From contig NZ_AKJS01000080.1 in assembly GCF_000282215.1 (NCBI RefSeq), positions 1 to 64,000 on the forward strand: a DNA stretch of 64,000 nucleotides. Direction: 5' to 3'. A program made the position numbers and the translations under genes. This DNA is from Pseudomonas sp. GM21 (GTDB lineage Bacteria; Pseudomonadota; Gammaproteobacteria; Pseudomonadales; Pseudomonadaceae). Below the pieces are notes generated by a model. It did no database searches, was not told where the DNA came from, and was given only the letters and a program-made list of their open reading frames with translations. Positions 9,354-17,072 of the stretch are shown here, one piece after another (position 1 is the stretch's first letter; every line of letters starts with the position of its first letter).

Positions 9354-11477
9354 TCAGCCCTTCAGTGCGCTCCAGCCGAACGGCGGCACACAGTCGCCGA
9401 CGTCCACTGCCATCATCGGCCGTGCCACCAGAGAACCTTGCACGTACTCACAGCCATTGGCTTGCAGCCATTGGTACTGAGCAACGGTTTCCACCCCTTC
9501 GGCGATTACCCGGATTCCGTATCCCTTGCACAGGTCGATCACATTGCGCACCAACGCGGCGTCGCGCGAGGATTCAGGCAGGCGGGCGATCAAATGCCGG
9601 TCGAACTTGAGCGTGTCCAGTTCCAGATCGCGCAGATGAGAGAGGGAACAAGGCCCGGAACCAAAGTCGTCCAGTGCCACCAGCACTCCAAGATTGCGCA
9701 GCAACCGCAGGGTCTTTCGGGTTTCTTCGGGGTTTTGCATCAGCGCTTCTTCCGTCACCTCGACTTCCAGATGACGAGGCTCCAGCCCATGGCGCTCCAG
9801 TACCTGACGCAATTCGCTGACCAGATTGGGCATGCCGAACTGGGTACTGCTCAAACTGATACCTAGCACCAGGTCCTCGGAAAACGAAGTTTCCCAAGTC
9901 TTTCGCTGCCCAATCGCGTGATGGTAAATCCAGCTGCCCAGTCGACTGATCAGCCGCGCCTCTTCGAGCAATGGCAAAAACAGCCCTGGCGGGACATCGC
10001 CGACGCTCGGGTGCTGCCAGCGCAGCAACGCCTCGAACCCACGGATCTGCCCAGTGGCGATGGATACCTGGGGTTGATACACCAAATTGAAATCACGGTT
10101 TTCGATGGCCGTGCGCACACTTTCTTCGAGCATGAGCCGCGATCGCGCCCGGCCATTCATTTCATGATCGTAAAAACGGTACTGCTGACGGCCCGCACGC
10201 TTGGCTTCGTACATGGCAATGTCGGAGGCCCGCAACAAACCGTCGAGGCTGGCCCCGCCATCCGGATACGTCGCAATACCGATGCTGGCGCCCAAGGAGA
10301 TTTCCAGACCATCAATCTGCTGACAGACCGATACCCGCTCGATGAGTTTTTCAGCAATCTTCGCCGCCTGCTCGGGAAACTCCAGGTCCAGGAGCACCGT
10401 AAACTCGTCGCCGCCCATGCGCGCCAGAAGATCGAGGGGGCGCAGACAGGCCTTCAACTGCTCGGACACCCAGCGCAGCACGCGATCTCCGGCATCGTGG
10501 CCGAGGGAGTCATTGACCCGTTTGAAGCCGTCGAGGTCCAGGTACAGCAGCACCCAGGTACTGTCGGCGCGTTCGCCGCGCAGCAACAGGTTTTCCACGG
10601 TCTGGTTGAAACCCCGGCGATTGAGCAGCCCGGTCAACGGGTCGGTAACCGCCTGGAACTCCAGTTGCTGATGCAGGTGACGCACCACCGACATGTCCAA
10701 AACCGTCACCACCATGGCGTGCTGTTCAGCGGGCAATGGTGCGCACGACAGCGCCACTGGCACTTGTTGGCCGGGGGCGGTACGCAAGAACGCGTCATGC
10801 AGGCGCAAGGTTTCGCCACGCTTGTAACCGTTGTACATCTCGGAATCCGCCCAGACCGGAATATGCGGTTTTTGCAGGAAATCCACAAACGCTTTGCCCT
10901 GCAACTCCTGCACCGTGGCATTGAGCAGCCGCGACATGGCCGGGTTGGCAAAACGGATCACTCCGTCCTCACTCACCACCAGAATGCCTTCAGCCGCGTT
11001 CTCCAGCACCGAGGCATTAAACGCGCGCGCGGCTTCCAGGTCGTGGCTCAGGCGCTGCAACGAACGGCGATTGCGCTGATGCTCCAGCAGGGCCTGAACT
11101 TTGGGTTTGAGAATTTGCGGGTCGAACGGTTTGAACAGGTAATCCACCGCACCGCTGGCGTACCCCTTGATCACGGCGCCCTGAGACTGTTCGTTGGTCG
11201 TCAGGAAAATGATCGGCGTGAGACGCGTTCGCTGGCTGCCGCGCATCAGGCGCGCGACTTCAAAACCGTCCATGCCCGGCATTTGCACATCGAGCAAAAC
11301 CAGGTCGACATCGTGTTTGAGCAACAGACCGAGCGCTTCAAAGCCGGAGGCTGCGGTCATGACCTGCCAGTCCTGGCGCTGAAGCAACGCGCGCATGCTG
11401 ATCAGGTTTTCAGGGTAATCATCGACGATTAAAAGGATCGAACCGCCTTCGGTTGGCGTGGGTTGCGCGCATTCCAT
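9354..11477 (-). CDS. Response regulator with PAS, GGDEF and EAL domains (c-di-GMP turnover)
   Basis: A 707-residue cytosolic protein. Receiver domain at 13-130 with phospho-acceptor Asp63 (LLDVQMPGMDG) and Lys116 (FKPF). A PAS domain spans about 150-260. The GGDEF domain (about 270-435) has an intact GGDEF at 355-359 and an inhibitory I-site RPLD at 346-349. The EAL domain (about 450-700) keeps E482 (EALLRW), E573, D603-D604, K624, E660 and Q680. The canonical metal-binding Asn of the NLS motif is Ser541 (GISLSS). The protein should make c-di-GMP under control of a partner kinase; its hydrolase activity is doubtful. The RBS AGAGAAG lies before the ATG. No kinase gene is adjacent. Confidence 0.92.
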   Translation of the reverse strand: MECAQPTPTEGGSILLIVDDYPENLISMRALLQRQDWQVMTAASGFEALGLLLKHDVDLVLLDVQMPGMDGFEVARLMRGSQRTRLTPIIFLTTNEQSQGAVIKGYASGAVDYLFKPFDPQILKPKVQALLEHQRNRRSLQRLSHDLEAARAFNASVLENAAEGILVVSEDGVIRFANPAMSRLLNATVQELQGKAFVDFLQKPHIPVWADSEMYNGYKRGETLRLHDAFLRTAPGQQVPVALSCAPLPAEQHAMVVTVLDMSVVRHLHQQLEFQAVTDPLTGLLNRRGFNQTVENLLLRGERADSTWVLLYLDLDGFKRVNDSLGHDAGDRVLRWVSEQLKACLRPLDLLARMGGDEFTVLLDLEFPEQAAKIAEKLIERVSVCQQIDGLEISLGASIGIATYPDGGASLDGLLRASDIAMYEAKRAGRQQYRFYDHEMNGRARSRLMLEESVRTAIENRDFNLVYQPQVSIATGQIRGFEALLRWQHPSVGDVPPGLFLPLLEEARLISRLGSWIYHHAIGQRKTWETSFSEDLVLGISLSSTQFGMPNLVSELRQVLERHGLEPRHLEVEVTEEALMQNPEETRKTLRLLRNLGVLVALDDFGSGPCSLSHLRDLELDTLKFDRHLIARLPESSRDAALVRNVIDLCKGYGIRVIAEGVETVAQYQWLQANGCEYVQGSLVARPMMAVDVGDCVPPFGWSALKG

Positions 11478-11800
11478 GCTGCTTCTCTTGTTCGGGGACG
11501 TCAGGCCGGTTTCTTGTGAAAACCGGACAAATACTGTGGCATCACTTTAGACCGCGATCCGCATAAGCAGAAGCTATCAGAGCCCCACCACTTAACCAAC
11601 GCGTTAATTTGCCGACTAACGGTCGGTCCTGCAAGCCCCGAAAACCGGGCGAGATGGCATTTCGACAGGATGTTGACGTCAATCATTTGCCATTCAGGCA
11701 TTAACAAAGTGGCCTGCAACGCTTATAAAGACCGCCCTCCAAGGCGCGTACTAGAGCTTCTGGTACGTGCGTGCAGTAAAAATTTGTGGAAGCTTTGTCT
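11478..11800. other. Intergenic region between divergent genes
   Basis: These 323 bp separate the c-di-GMP gene (minus) from the alginate lyase (plus). I see no coding sequence I would defend, no strong terminator and no clear promoter hexamers. Only short palindromes such as actaacggtcggt are visible. It must contain both promoters. Confidence 0.5.
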
Positions 11801-12469
11801 ATGATCGATCTCGCAACCTGGAACCTCAGCGTTCCTGTTGGCAATCCGCCGTACACCGTCGAAACCGCCAAACTGGTGGATGGCTTCAAGGACCAATACT
11901 TCCATTCCGACACCGGGACTTTGTTCTTCTGGGCTCCGGTTACGGGTTCGCGCACCGCAAATGCCATCTACCCTCGCACCGAACTTCGCGAAACCTACAG
12001 CAATGGCACCCTGAAAAACTGGTACCACCCGGACGCCGACAATTTCCTTCGCGCGACCCTGGCGGTGAATCAAGTGCCCAGCTCAGGGAAAATCGTCATC
12101 GGCCAGATCCACGCCTATGAAAGCCAGAAGCCTATGGTGAAGGTTGAATACCAGTACAAGACCAGTACCTCGACCGGCAACATCGTCGCCAAAGTGCGCA
12201 TGCGCCCGGATGACGACGAAGGTCGGGTGATTACCATTGCCACGGGCGTGAAGCTGGATCAGGAGTTTTCCTACCTCATCCACCTGAGCCCCGGCGGTGC
12301 ATTGGGCATCAGCGCGGCGGGGTATCAGTGGGACACCGACATCAGCGCGACCTGGCGTGATAAACCGCTGTACTTCAAGGCGGGGGTTTATGTGCAGGAC
12401 AACACCGGGTACACCAGCGAGGGTGGGAAGGTGACGTTCAGCAAGCTGGATATTGATCACGATAAGTAG
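11801..12469 (+). CDS. Alginate lyase, polysaccharide lyase family 7
   Basis: A 222-residue PL7 enzyme. The three family motifs are visible: RTELRE at 59-64, QIH at 102-104 and YFKAGVYVQ at 191-199. These supply the catalytic Arg, Gln, His and Tyr for beta-elimination of alginate. QIH, rather than QVH, is associated in PL7 with preference for guluronate-containing blocks. No signal peptide is present: the protein starts MIDLATWNLSVPVG, and an in-frame TAA at 11777 excludes a longer N-terminus beyond GTG 11786. GGAAG sits eight bases before ATG 11801. Cytosolic action, or export by an unusual route, is therefore implied. Confidence 0.9.
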   Translation: MIDLATWNLSVPVGNPPYTVETAKLVDGFKDQYFHSDTGTLFFWAPVTGSRTANAIYPRTELRETYSNGTLKNWYHPDADNFLRATLAVNQVPSSGKIVIGQIHAYESQKPMVKVEYQYKTSTSTGNIVAKVRMRPDDDEGRVITIATGVKLDQEFSYLIHLSPGGALGISAAGYQWDTDISATWRDKPLYFKAGVYVQDNTGYTSEGGKVTFSKLDIDHDK

Positions 12470-12491
12470 TCCCCCCCAAAAACCTCATCCC

Positions 12492-12635
12492 CTGTAGCAG
12501 CTGTCGAGCAGCGCGAGGCTGCGTCCGAGGATGAAATCCTCGCAAGCTCGGTGAGTCCGGTCTACCTGCATGCGTTGCCGGATTACGACCGCTTCGCAGT
12601 CGGACGCAGCCTCGCGCTGCTCGACAACTGCTACA
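12492..12635. repeat. Long inverted repeat, GTAGCAGCTG family
   Basis: The arms ctgtagcagctgtcgagcag (12492 on) and gctgctcgacaactgctaca (to 12635) extend inward through gcgcgaggctgcgtcc / ggacgcagcctcgcgc. The inner core also pairs loosely. Same family as 1508-1610 but with a different variable arm segment. Confidence 0.85.
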
Positions 12636-12872
12636 AAAAAACATTTGAGCGTCCGAAATACTCGTAGGACGTCTCCGACCGTGGCGAGGGAGCTGGCTCC
12701 CGCTGGGCTACGAAGCAGCCCCATGCTCAGCCTCCGATTTCTTCAGACACGCCATATCGCCCAGTTTATTGCGACTGCGTCGTAAACCAAGTCCAAGCTG
12801 CCTAACCAAATGGCCGGATGGGCGTCCTACAGCCCAGTTGCGGCTGCCAGAATCGCTGCCTAGAGTTGGCTT
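12636..12872. other. Non-coding stretch before the structured leader
   Basis: I see no gene here. It contains a degenerate half of a repeat (gagggagctggctcccgctggg) and otherwise unremarkable sequence. A promoter for the leader RNA and small gene that follow should lie here. Confidence 0.45.
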
Positions 12873-13103
12873 GTCGCTGACATCGTTGGCGATAGGGTTT
12901 CGCAGCCCTAGCGAGTTAGATCCACAATCGTCAAAATACGGCGCGGCAGCTTTGCCTGTGCTCTGTTTTTATGGCGGCTGTGCGTGGGAGACCATCAGGT
13001 CTGCCGGGTCTTAACTCCTCGGTCTGCGAACCCGCGCGCAGTTGCCACCCTATTGTTTCGCAGCAAACGGTGGCAAATTCTTTTCTGGAGTTAAGGATTT
13101 TCC
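12873..13103 (+). ncRNA. Structured 5' leader, copy A (candidate cis-regulatory RNA)
   Basis: Predicted helices by eye: hairpin 1 at 12874-12892 (tcgctgaca..ttggcga), hairpin 2 at 12893-12910 (tagggt..gcccta), then a 16-bp stem joining 12973-12988 (ggcggctgtgcgtggg) to 13031-13046 (cccgcgcgcagttgcc) with four G-U pairs. Inside that stem is the hairpin agacc-atca-ggtct at 12989-13002. A last small hairpin (gtttcgcagcaaac) precedes the AAGGA of the downstream gene. The same order and spacing occur at 55505-55735. This is an inference from pairing and conservation between the two copies. Confidence 0.7.
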
Positions 13104-13397
13104 ATGAGCAATCAACAACCGCCACGCCGCTTTACTCCTATGTCCCAGTTCGCCACCGACTATCCCGTCCTTCTCATCGACAGCGACGCCCCGCTACGCG
13201 AACTCCACAACTGCGTCAGCGAACGCCTCAATGCCGTCCTCAAATACCTGAACCTGATGGCCTGCACCAGCCTGCCCGACTACGCCGAGAACGACATCAA
13301 CACCGTCACCAACATCGCCCGGATCTTGATCCAGGATGTAAGCGATGTGTTTCGAGTGATTGAACAGCGCGGCTTTGATCAACCGAAAGCTCAGTAG
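13104..13397 (+). CDS. Small protein of unknown function behind structured leader A
   Basis: A 97-residue soluble protein with no signal peptide. It has a short N-terminal linker, a strand-like segment YPVLLIDSDAP (about 20-31), then two long predicted helices (LRELHNCVSERLNAVLKYL and NDINTVTNIARILIQDVSDVF). This resembles the layout of the DUF6124 protein at 55736 (QLFTVCPDID, then two helices with ASED), though sequence identity is low. AAGGA lies six bases before the ATG and a strong terminator follows. I do not recognise a function. A link to DUF3077/DUF6124-type proteins is suggested by layout and shared leader only. Confidence 0.75.
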   Translation: MSNQQPPRRFTPMSQFATDYPVLLIDSDAPLRELHNCVSERLNAVLKYLNLMACTSLPDYAENDINTVTNIARILIQDVSDVFRVIEQRGFDQPKAQ

Positions 13398-13410
13398 ACG
13401 AATTACAGGT

Positions 13411-13442
13411 AATAAAAACCCGCAGTGATGCGGGTTTTTATT
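13411..13442 (+). terminator. Intrinsic terminator after the small protein gene
   Basis: The hairpin aataaaaacccgc-agtgat-gcgggttttt has a strong GC stem flanked by A and T runs. It should work in both directions, also closing the minus-strand gene at 13474. Confidence 0.9.
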
Positions 13443-13473
13443 ACAAGTATCCTACTTCATCGCGCTGTTGGTG

Positions 13474-13701
13474 TTAGCTGTGGACAAACAGCTTTTCGAT
13501 ACCGCCGACTTCAATCATTTTTTTGTCATCAGTCCCAACCAAAGTTAATGCCAGCACGCCACCAACGCACGAATCAAAAAGGCCTTGGACTACCTCGCCA
13601 CTAGCCAGCGTCACATCAACTCGTTCATTACTATTCAGCAACTCTAATCGCTTCGGAATAGAAAGCTGAATATTACTGCCTCCAAACTTGCTATTTTCCA
13701 T
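13474..13701 (-). CDS. Small hypothetical protein, possible Sm-like fold
   Basis: A 75-residue protein with GGAGAG seven bases before ATG 13701. The pattern RVDVTLASGEVVQGLFDS, then VLALTLVG, then MIEVGGIEKLFV is an alternation of short strands reminiscent of Sm/LSm-like barrels, but the key residues are too few to assign the family. Its codons are AT-richer than those of neighbouring core genes, and mobile-element debris and a decayed fba copy lie upstream, so it may be acquired. It ends next to a bidirectional terminator. Function unknown. Confidence 0.55.
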   Translation of the reverse strand: MENSKFGGSNIQLSIPKRLELLNSNERVDVTLASGEVVQGLFDSCVGGVLALTLVGTDDKKMIEVGGIEKLFVHS

Positions 13702-13730
13702 GGCTATACTCTCCGTAAAATAAATGGCAA

Positions 13731-13800
13731 AAAAAGAAAAAATGGGACAGAAAAAAATGGGACAGACCTATTTATCTATTCACCCCCATTTTTTCTGGTT
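13731..13800. repeat. Tandem aaaaaatgggacaga repeat with inverted partner
   Basis: Two tandem copies of aaaaaatgggacaga lie at about 13738-13766. An inverted partner, cccattttttctgg, follows at 13785-13798, so the segment can form a hairpin. Similar gggacaga blocks often border REP-associated or IS200-like transposase genes; here no transposase remains. The mobile-element reading is an inference. Confidence 0.5.
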
Positions 13801-13880
13801 GCGTGGGTAACATTAATGGTTAATCGTCATTTAATCACCTGATAGAAATGACAGTTTTCAATACATTTTTGGATCTTGGT

Positions 13881-14140
13881 TAACCTTAGCGTTCAACTCC
13901 CCCTTCAAATACCGCTAATACATCCCTTCCAGCGAGATCGGCTTGGTCTTCGAAGCATTACCCGCCGTAACAAACTGCTCATAACGCGCGATACACACAT
14001 CACGCATCGCCGTCACAGTCGCGCCGAAGAACTTACGCGGATCAAACTCGCCAGGATTGGTCGCCATCAACCGACGCATCGCGCTGGTGGAGGTTCAAGC
14101 TCAGGTCGGTGTCGATGTTGACCGTGCGCACCCAGTGCTA
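13881..14140 (-). pseudogene. Decayed partial copy of the fba 3' end
   Basis: About 255 bp align to the C-terminal coding part of the real fba (15846-16100) with roughly 85-90% identity by eye. The copy has a TAG in place of the Gln codon in GMYQRY, a one-base insertion near 14090, and no stop after the NAKVN end. It lacks the first three quarters of the gene. The divergence exceeds that of a fresh duplication, so it probably came from another lineage with an inserted element or is an old duplication. Confidence 0.85.
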
Positions 14141-14165
14141 GTGGGTGATCGCGCCCGACCGAAAA

Positions 14166-15437
14166 TCAAATACTCCCCTTGCCAACAGGTTTACGCCTCA
14201 GCCCTGACGCAACAGTGTCATTGCGCGCCGCCACCCGCCCCGAATCCCATTCACGCTGCATATCCGCAAACAGCTCTCCATCAACACGACTCCGATTAGC
14301 CGCCAACGCTTGAGTCATCGCCTCGGCAATCCGCTCAATGATCAGGGCTGGCCTGTCCACTGCGCAGTGTTTTCGACCGAACTCAATCAATTGCTGACGA
14401 TCCGGGTAGCTTTTCACTTTGTTCATCTTGATGGCCAAAGTACGGTCTACCAATGAGCGACCGGATTTGGGGTTGTAATTTTCGTAGATGGTCGTTGTCG
14501 TGACATCGAAGACCGGCGCCAATTGCACCGTTTCAAGCGCATCAGGATGAGTGTAAATCACCCCGAAATTTTTCAAGTGTGCGTCTCCGTTGCGCACCAT
14601 GACCGACAGACAAACCGAAGAGTAAAAACGCTCCAGTTCACGTATCGGATCGCCATGTCGACAGACCTGGCCAATCACGGCGGCAAGGGTTTCGTAGCTT
14701 TGGGAATACTTGTAGTTGTCATGGGGATCCTTGTTGAGCCCCAACAGAACGGCCATGTCTTCAAACCCGAGCCGGCCGGAAGCGGTCAGATCGAATCGCT
14801 CCATCACAAACAGATCACCATTTTCTGACAACCAGAACGGTGGCGTTTCCAGCCCGGCAAGACGGGCCGCTTCCAGGCAGAGAAATTCGTTTTGAGCCAG
14901 GTGTGCGTACTCATCGGCGCCTGACTTAACAATCAGATCGGAGCTGAGCATGGTTTTTCGGTTACCGGTGAGCTTATCCAGATCGGGCACCAGCACCTTG
15001 GGCTGCACACCAGAAATACCCGACTCGAAGTAAGTATCGACGAGAAACTCGAAGACACCTTGCGAGGCATCCGCAGACAGGATGTCTTGCAACCCGACCT
15101 GAGCCGGAACGGACACGGGGGACTCTATCGGGTTCTGGTAGGTGAGGCGCCCGATTTGATTCCCTCCGATGACCGACAACAGGCGCATTTCATCCACCTG
15201 CATATGTTTGGCCATCCGGCGTTTGATCTGATCGGCCAGAAACCCTTCAGGCACATTCATATCGAAGATCGGATGCAGCACGTTGCTCACCGAGGGCGTC
15301 GGGTCATAGGGCATGACCAGTGAGACTTCCCTGGGTGCATCGGCGGATTGGTAGGCAAACGAAAACTGTGACCCCTTGGACAGCTCGCCCGAAAGGCCCT
15401 GAGGTGTCATGACGTTGAGCAGCTTGACCTTACTCAT
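14166..15437 (-). CDS. hipA: HipA-type serine/threonine kinase toxin
   Basis: A 423-residue HipA-family kinase. Visible are the N-terminal subdomain, the nucleotide loop SGVQPK (142-147), the ATP-contacting lysine in DLIVKSG (Lys171), the catalytic loop NGDAHLKN (283-290, catalytic Asp285) and the metal Asp311 in PVFDVTT. In E. coli HipA phosphorylates glutamyl-tRNA synthetase and causes growth arrest; the target here is not known. It overlaps the hipB stop by eight bases, implying coupled translation. All catalytic residues look intact. The 3' end reads KPVGKGSI and stops just before the decayed fba copy. Confidence 0.93.
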   Translation of the reverse strand: MSKVKLLNVMTPQGLSGELSKGSQFSFAYQSADAPREVSLVMPYDPTPSVSNVLHPIFDMNVPEGFLADQIKRRMAKHMQVDEMRLLSVIGGNQIGRLTYQNPIESPVSVPAQVGLQDILSADASQGVFEFLVDTYFESGISGVQPKVLVPDLDKLTGNRKTMLSSDLIVKSGADEYAHLAQNEFLCLEAARLAGLETPPFWLSENGDLFVMERFDLTASGRLGFEDMAVLLGLNKDPHDNYKYSQSYETLAAVIGQVCRHGDPIRELERFYSSVCLSVMVRNGDAHLKNFGVIYTHPDALETVQLAPVFDVTTTTIYENYNPKSGRSLVDRTLAIKMNKVKSYPDRQQLIEFGRKHCAVDRPALIIERIAEAMTQALAANRSRVDGELFADMQREWDSGRVAARNDTVASGLRRKPVGKGSI

Positions 15438-15681
15438 CGTGCTCTACCAGATCAGCAAGGGATTTGAGGTCAATTCGGTTATCAACAATTTCAAGCGCCA
15501 TGCCCAGCGCTGACAGCACCCTGAACGCAGTGTAAAGCGCGACATTTTCACCGGCCTCAAGGTCGATGATGGTTTTACGGCTGCATTGTGCCCTGTGCGC
15601 CAGTATTGCCTGGCTATAGCCTTTGGCGCGTCGCAACTGGCGGACTCTTTCACCGAACACAGAGGGGTTATTAAGGAGCAT
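15430..15681 (-). CDS. hipB: HipB-type antitoxin, XRE-family repressor
   Basis: An 83-residue helix-turn-helix protein. FGERVRQLRRAKGYSQAIL and CSRKTIIDLEAGE form the XRE DNA-binding fold (about residues 9-58). The C-terminal tail IDLKSLADLVEHDE likely contacts HipA. I choose ATG 15681, which has AGGTG six bases upstream; a GTG at 15690 is in frame but its own upstream sequence lacks an RBS. The start codon lies against one of two inverted operator-like sites. Expected roles are toxin neutralisation and repression of the hipBA operon. Confidence 0.92.
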   Translation of the reverse strand: MLLNNPSVFGERVRQLRRAKGYSQAILAHRAQCSRKTIIDLEAGENVALYTAFRVLSALGMALEIVDNRIDLKSLADLVEHDE

Positions 15682-15748
15682 AAATGTCACCTATATCGGA
15701 CTTATTCAGCTTTAACTTTTATTATGTACACTATAAGTGACATTTCAA
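15682..15748 (-). promoter_or_regulatory. hipBA promoter and HipB operator pair
   Basis: Two inverted copies of a 14-nt site occur: aaatgtcacctata (15682-15695) and tataagtgacattt (15732-15745), matching at 13 of 14 positions when reverse-complemented. A sigma70-like promoter on the minus strand has TTGAAA (15743-15748) and CATAAT (15721-15726) with a 16-nt spacer. One site overlaps the -35/spacer and the other covers the hipB RBS, a good layout for autorepression. Confidence 0.75.
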
Positions 15749-15789
15749 GCGCCTTACGTCACTCCACTTTGAGGTAAAGATTTCGCCCA

Positions 15790-15820
15790 CAAAAAACCCG
15801 CCTCTCTCGGCGGGTTTCTT
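15790..15820 (-). terminator. Intrinsic terminator of fba
   Basis: On the minus strand, aaacccgcc-gagaga-ggcgggttttttg forms a GC-rich hairpin followed by a T run, 25 bp after the fba stop. Confidence 0.88.
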
Positions 15821-15844
15821 ATCAACGCAGCTTAACGCGCAGGA

Positions 15845-16909
15845 TCAATTCACCTTGGCGTTCAACTCACCCTTCAAATACCGCTGATACATCCCTTCCA
15901 GCGAGATCGGCTTGATCTTCGAAGCATTACCCGCCGTACCAAACTGGTTGTAACGGTCGATACACACATCACGCATCGCCGTCACGGTCGCACCGAAGAA
16001 CTTACGCGGGTCGAACTCACTCGGGTTGGTGGCCATCAGGCGACGCATCGCGCCGGTCGAAGCCAAACGCAGGTCAGTATCAATGTTGACCTTACGCACG
16101 CCATGCTTGATGCCTTCAACAATCTCTTCAACCGGCACGCCGTAGGTTTCTTTGATGTCGCCGCCGTACTGGTTGATGATCGCCAGCCACTCTTGCGGAA
16201 CCGAAGACGAACCGTGCATCACCAGGTGGGTGTTCGGGATGCGCTTGTGGATTTCTTTGATGCGGTCGATGGCCAGTACGTCGCCGGTAGGTGGCTTGGT
16301 GAACTTGTATGCGCCGTGGCTGGTGCCGATGGCGATGGCCAGGGCATCAACTTGTGTGCGTTTGACGAAGTCAGCGGCTTCTTCCGGGTCGGTCAGCATT
16401 TGGCTGTGGTCCAGAACGCCTTCGGCACCGATGCCATCTTCTTCACCGGCCATGCCGGTTTCCAGCGAACCCAGGCAGCCCAGCTCGCCTTCTACCGAAA
16501 CGCCGCAGGCGTGAGCCATGGCCACGGTTTGTTGGGTAACACGGACGTTGTAGTCGTAGTCGGTCGGGGTCTTGCCGTCTTCGCCCAGGGAGCCGTCCAT
16601 CATCACCGAGCTGAAGCCCAGCTGGATGGAGCGCTGGCAGACGTCAGGGCTGGTGCCGTGGTCCTGGTGCATGCACACCGGGATGTGCGGGAATTCTTCG
16701 ATGGCCGCCAGGATCAGGTGACGCAGGAACGGGGCGCCGGCATATTTGCGAGCACCGGCCGAAGCCTGGACGATCACCGGGGAGTCAGTCTTGTCAGCGG
16801 CTTCCATGATGGCGCGCATCTGCTCAAGGTTGTTGACGTTGAAGGCTGGAACGCCGTAGCCGAACTCGGCTGCGTGGTCCAGCATCTGGCGCATGCTGAT
16901 AAGTGCCAT
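15845..16909 (-). CDS. fba: Fructose-bisphosphate aldolase, class II
   Basis: A 354-residue class II (Calvin-type subfamily) aldolase that splits fructose 1,6-bisphosphate into glyceraldehyde 3-phosphate and dihydroxyacetone phosphate. Zinc-site and active-site segments are seen: [11 protein letters not shown] with the catalytic Asp and zinc His, [18 protein letters not shown] and LVMHGSSS. It starts [15 protein letters not shown] after a gagaga purine stretch. It is the last gene of the tkt-epd-pgk-fba block, here separated from pgk by two small lipoprotein genes. Its 3' coding end is duplicated, in decayed form, at 13881. Confidence 0.96.
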   Translation of the reverse strand: MALISMRQMLDHAAEFGYGVPAFNVNNLEQMRAIMEAADKTDSPVIVQASAGARKYAGAPFLRHLILAAIEEFPHIPVCMHQDHGTSPDVCQRSIQLGFSSVMMDGSLGEDGKTPTDYDYNVRVTQQTVAMAHACGVSVEGELGCLGSLETGMAGEEDGIGAEGVLDHSQMLTDPEEAADFVKRTQVDALAIAIGTSHGAYKFTKPPTGDVLAIDRIKEIHKRIPNTHLVMHGSSSVPQEWLAIINQYGGDIKETYGVPVEEIVEGIKHGVRKVNIDTDLRLASTGAMRRLMATNPSEFDPRKFFGATVTAMRDVCIDRYNQFGTAGNASKIKPISLEGMYQRYLKGELNAKVN

Positions 16910-17030
16910 TGTGTGTGTCTCTCCCGGTTTGGGTCGTTAATCGTGCCAGCCTGCCGTAGCGGCGGCGGCTATTCAAGTTATTGCAGATCGGGGGTTAAGC
17001 CCGAGCTGCCATTCAATTCACATCAGACGA

Positions 17031-17072
17031 CCGCTTCGCGGCCGAACGCAGCCTTCGGCAGCTGCTACAACT
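17031..17072. repeat. Half-element of the GTAGCAGCTG family
   Basis: The sequence cgaacgcagccttcggcagctgctaca matches one arm of the family. It touches the stop codon of the MliC-like gene. The second arm is absent. Confidence 0.55.

Noticed and set aside
11501..11719. A 72-codon minus-strand gene upstream of the alginate lyase
   Set aside because: No RBS, no recognisable family, and it lies where promoters are expected.
13881..14140. A functional second aldolase
   Set aside because: Only the last quarter of fba is present, with a stop codon and a frameshift.
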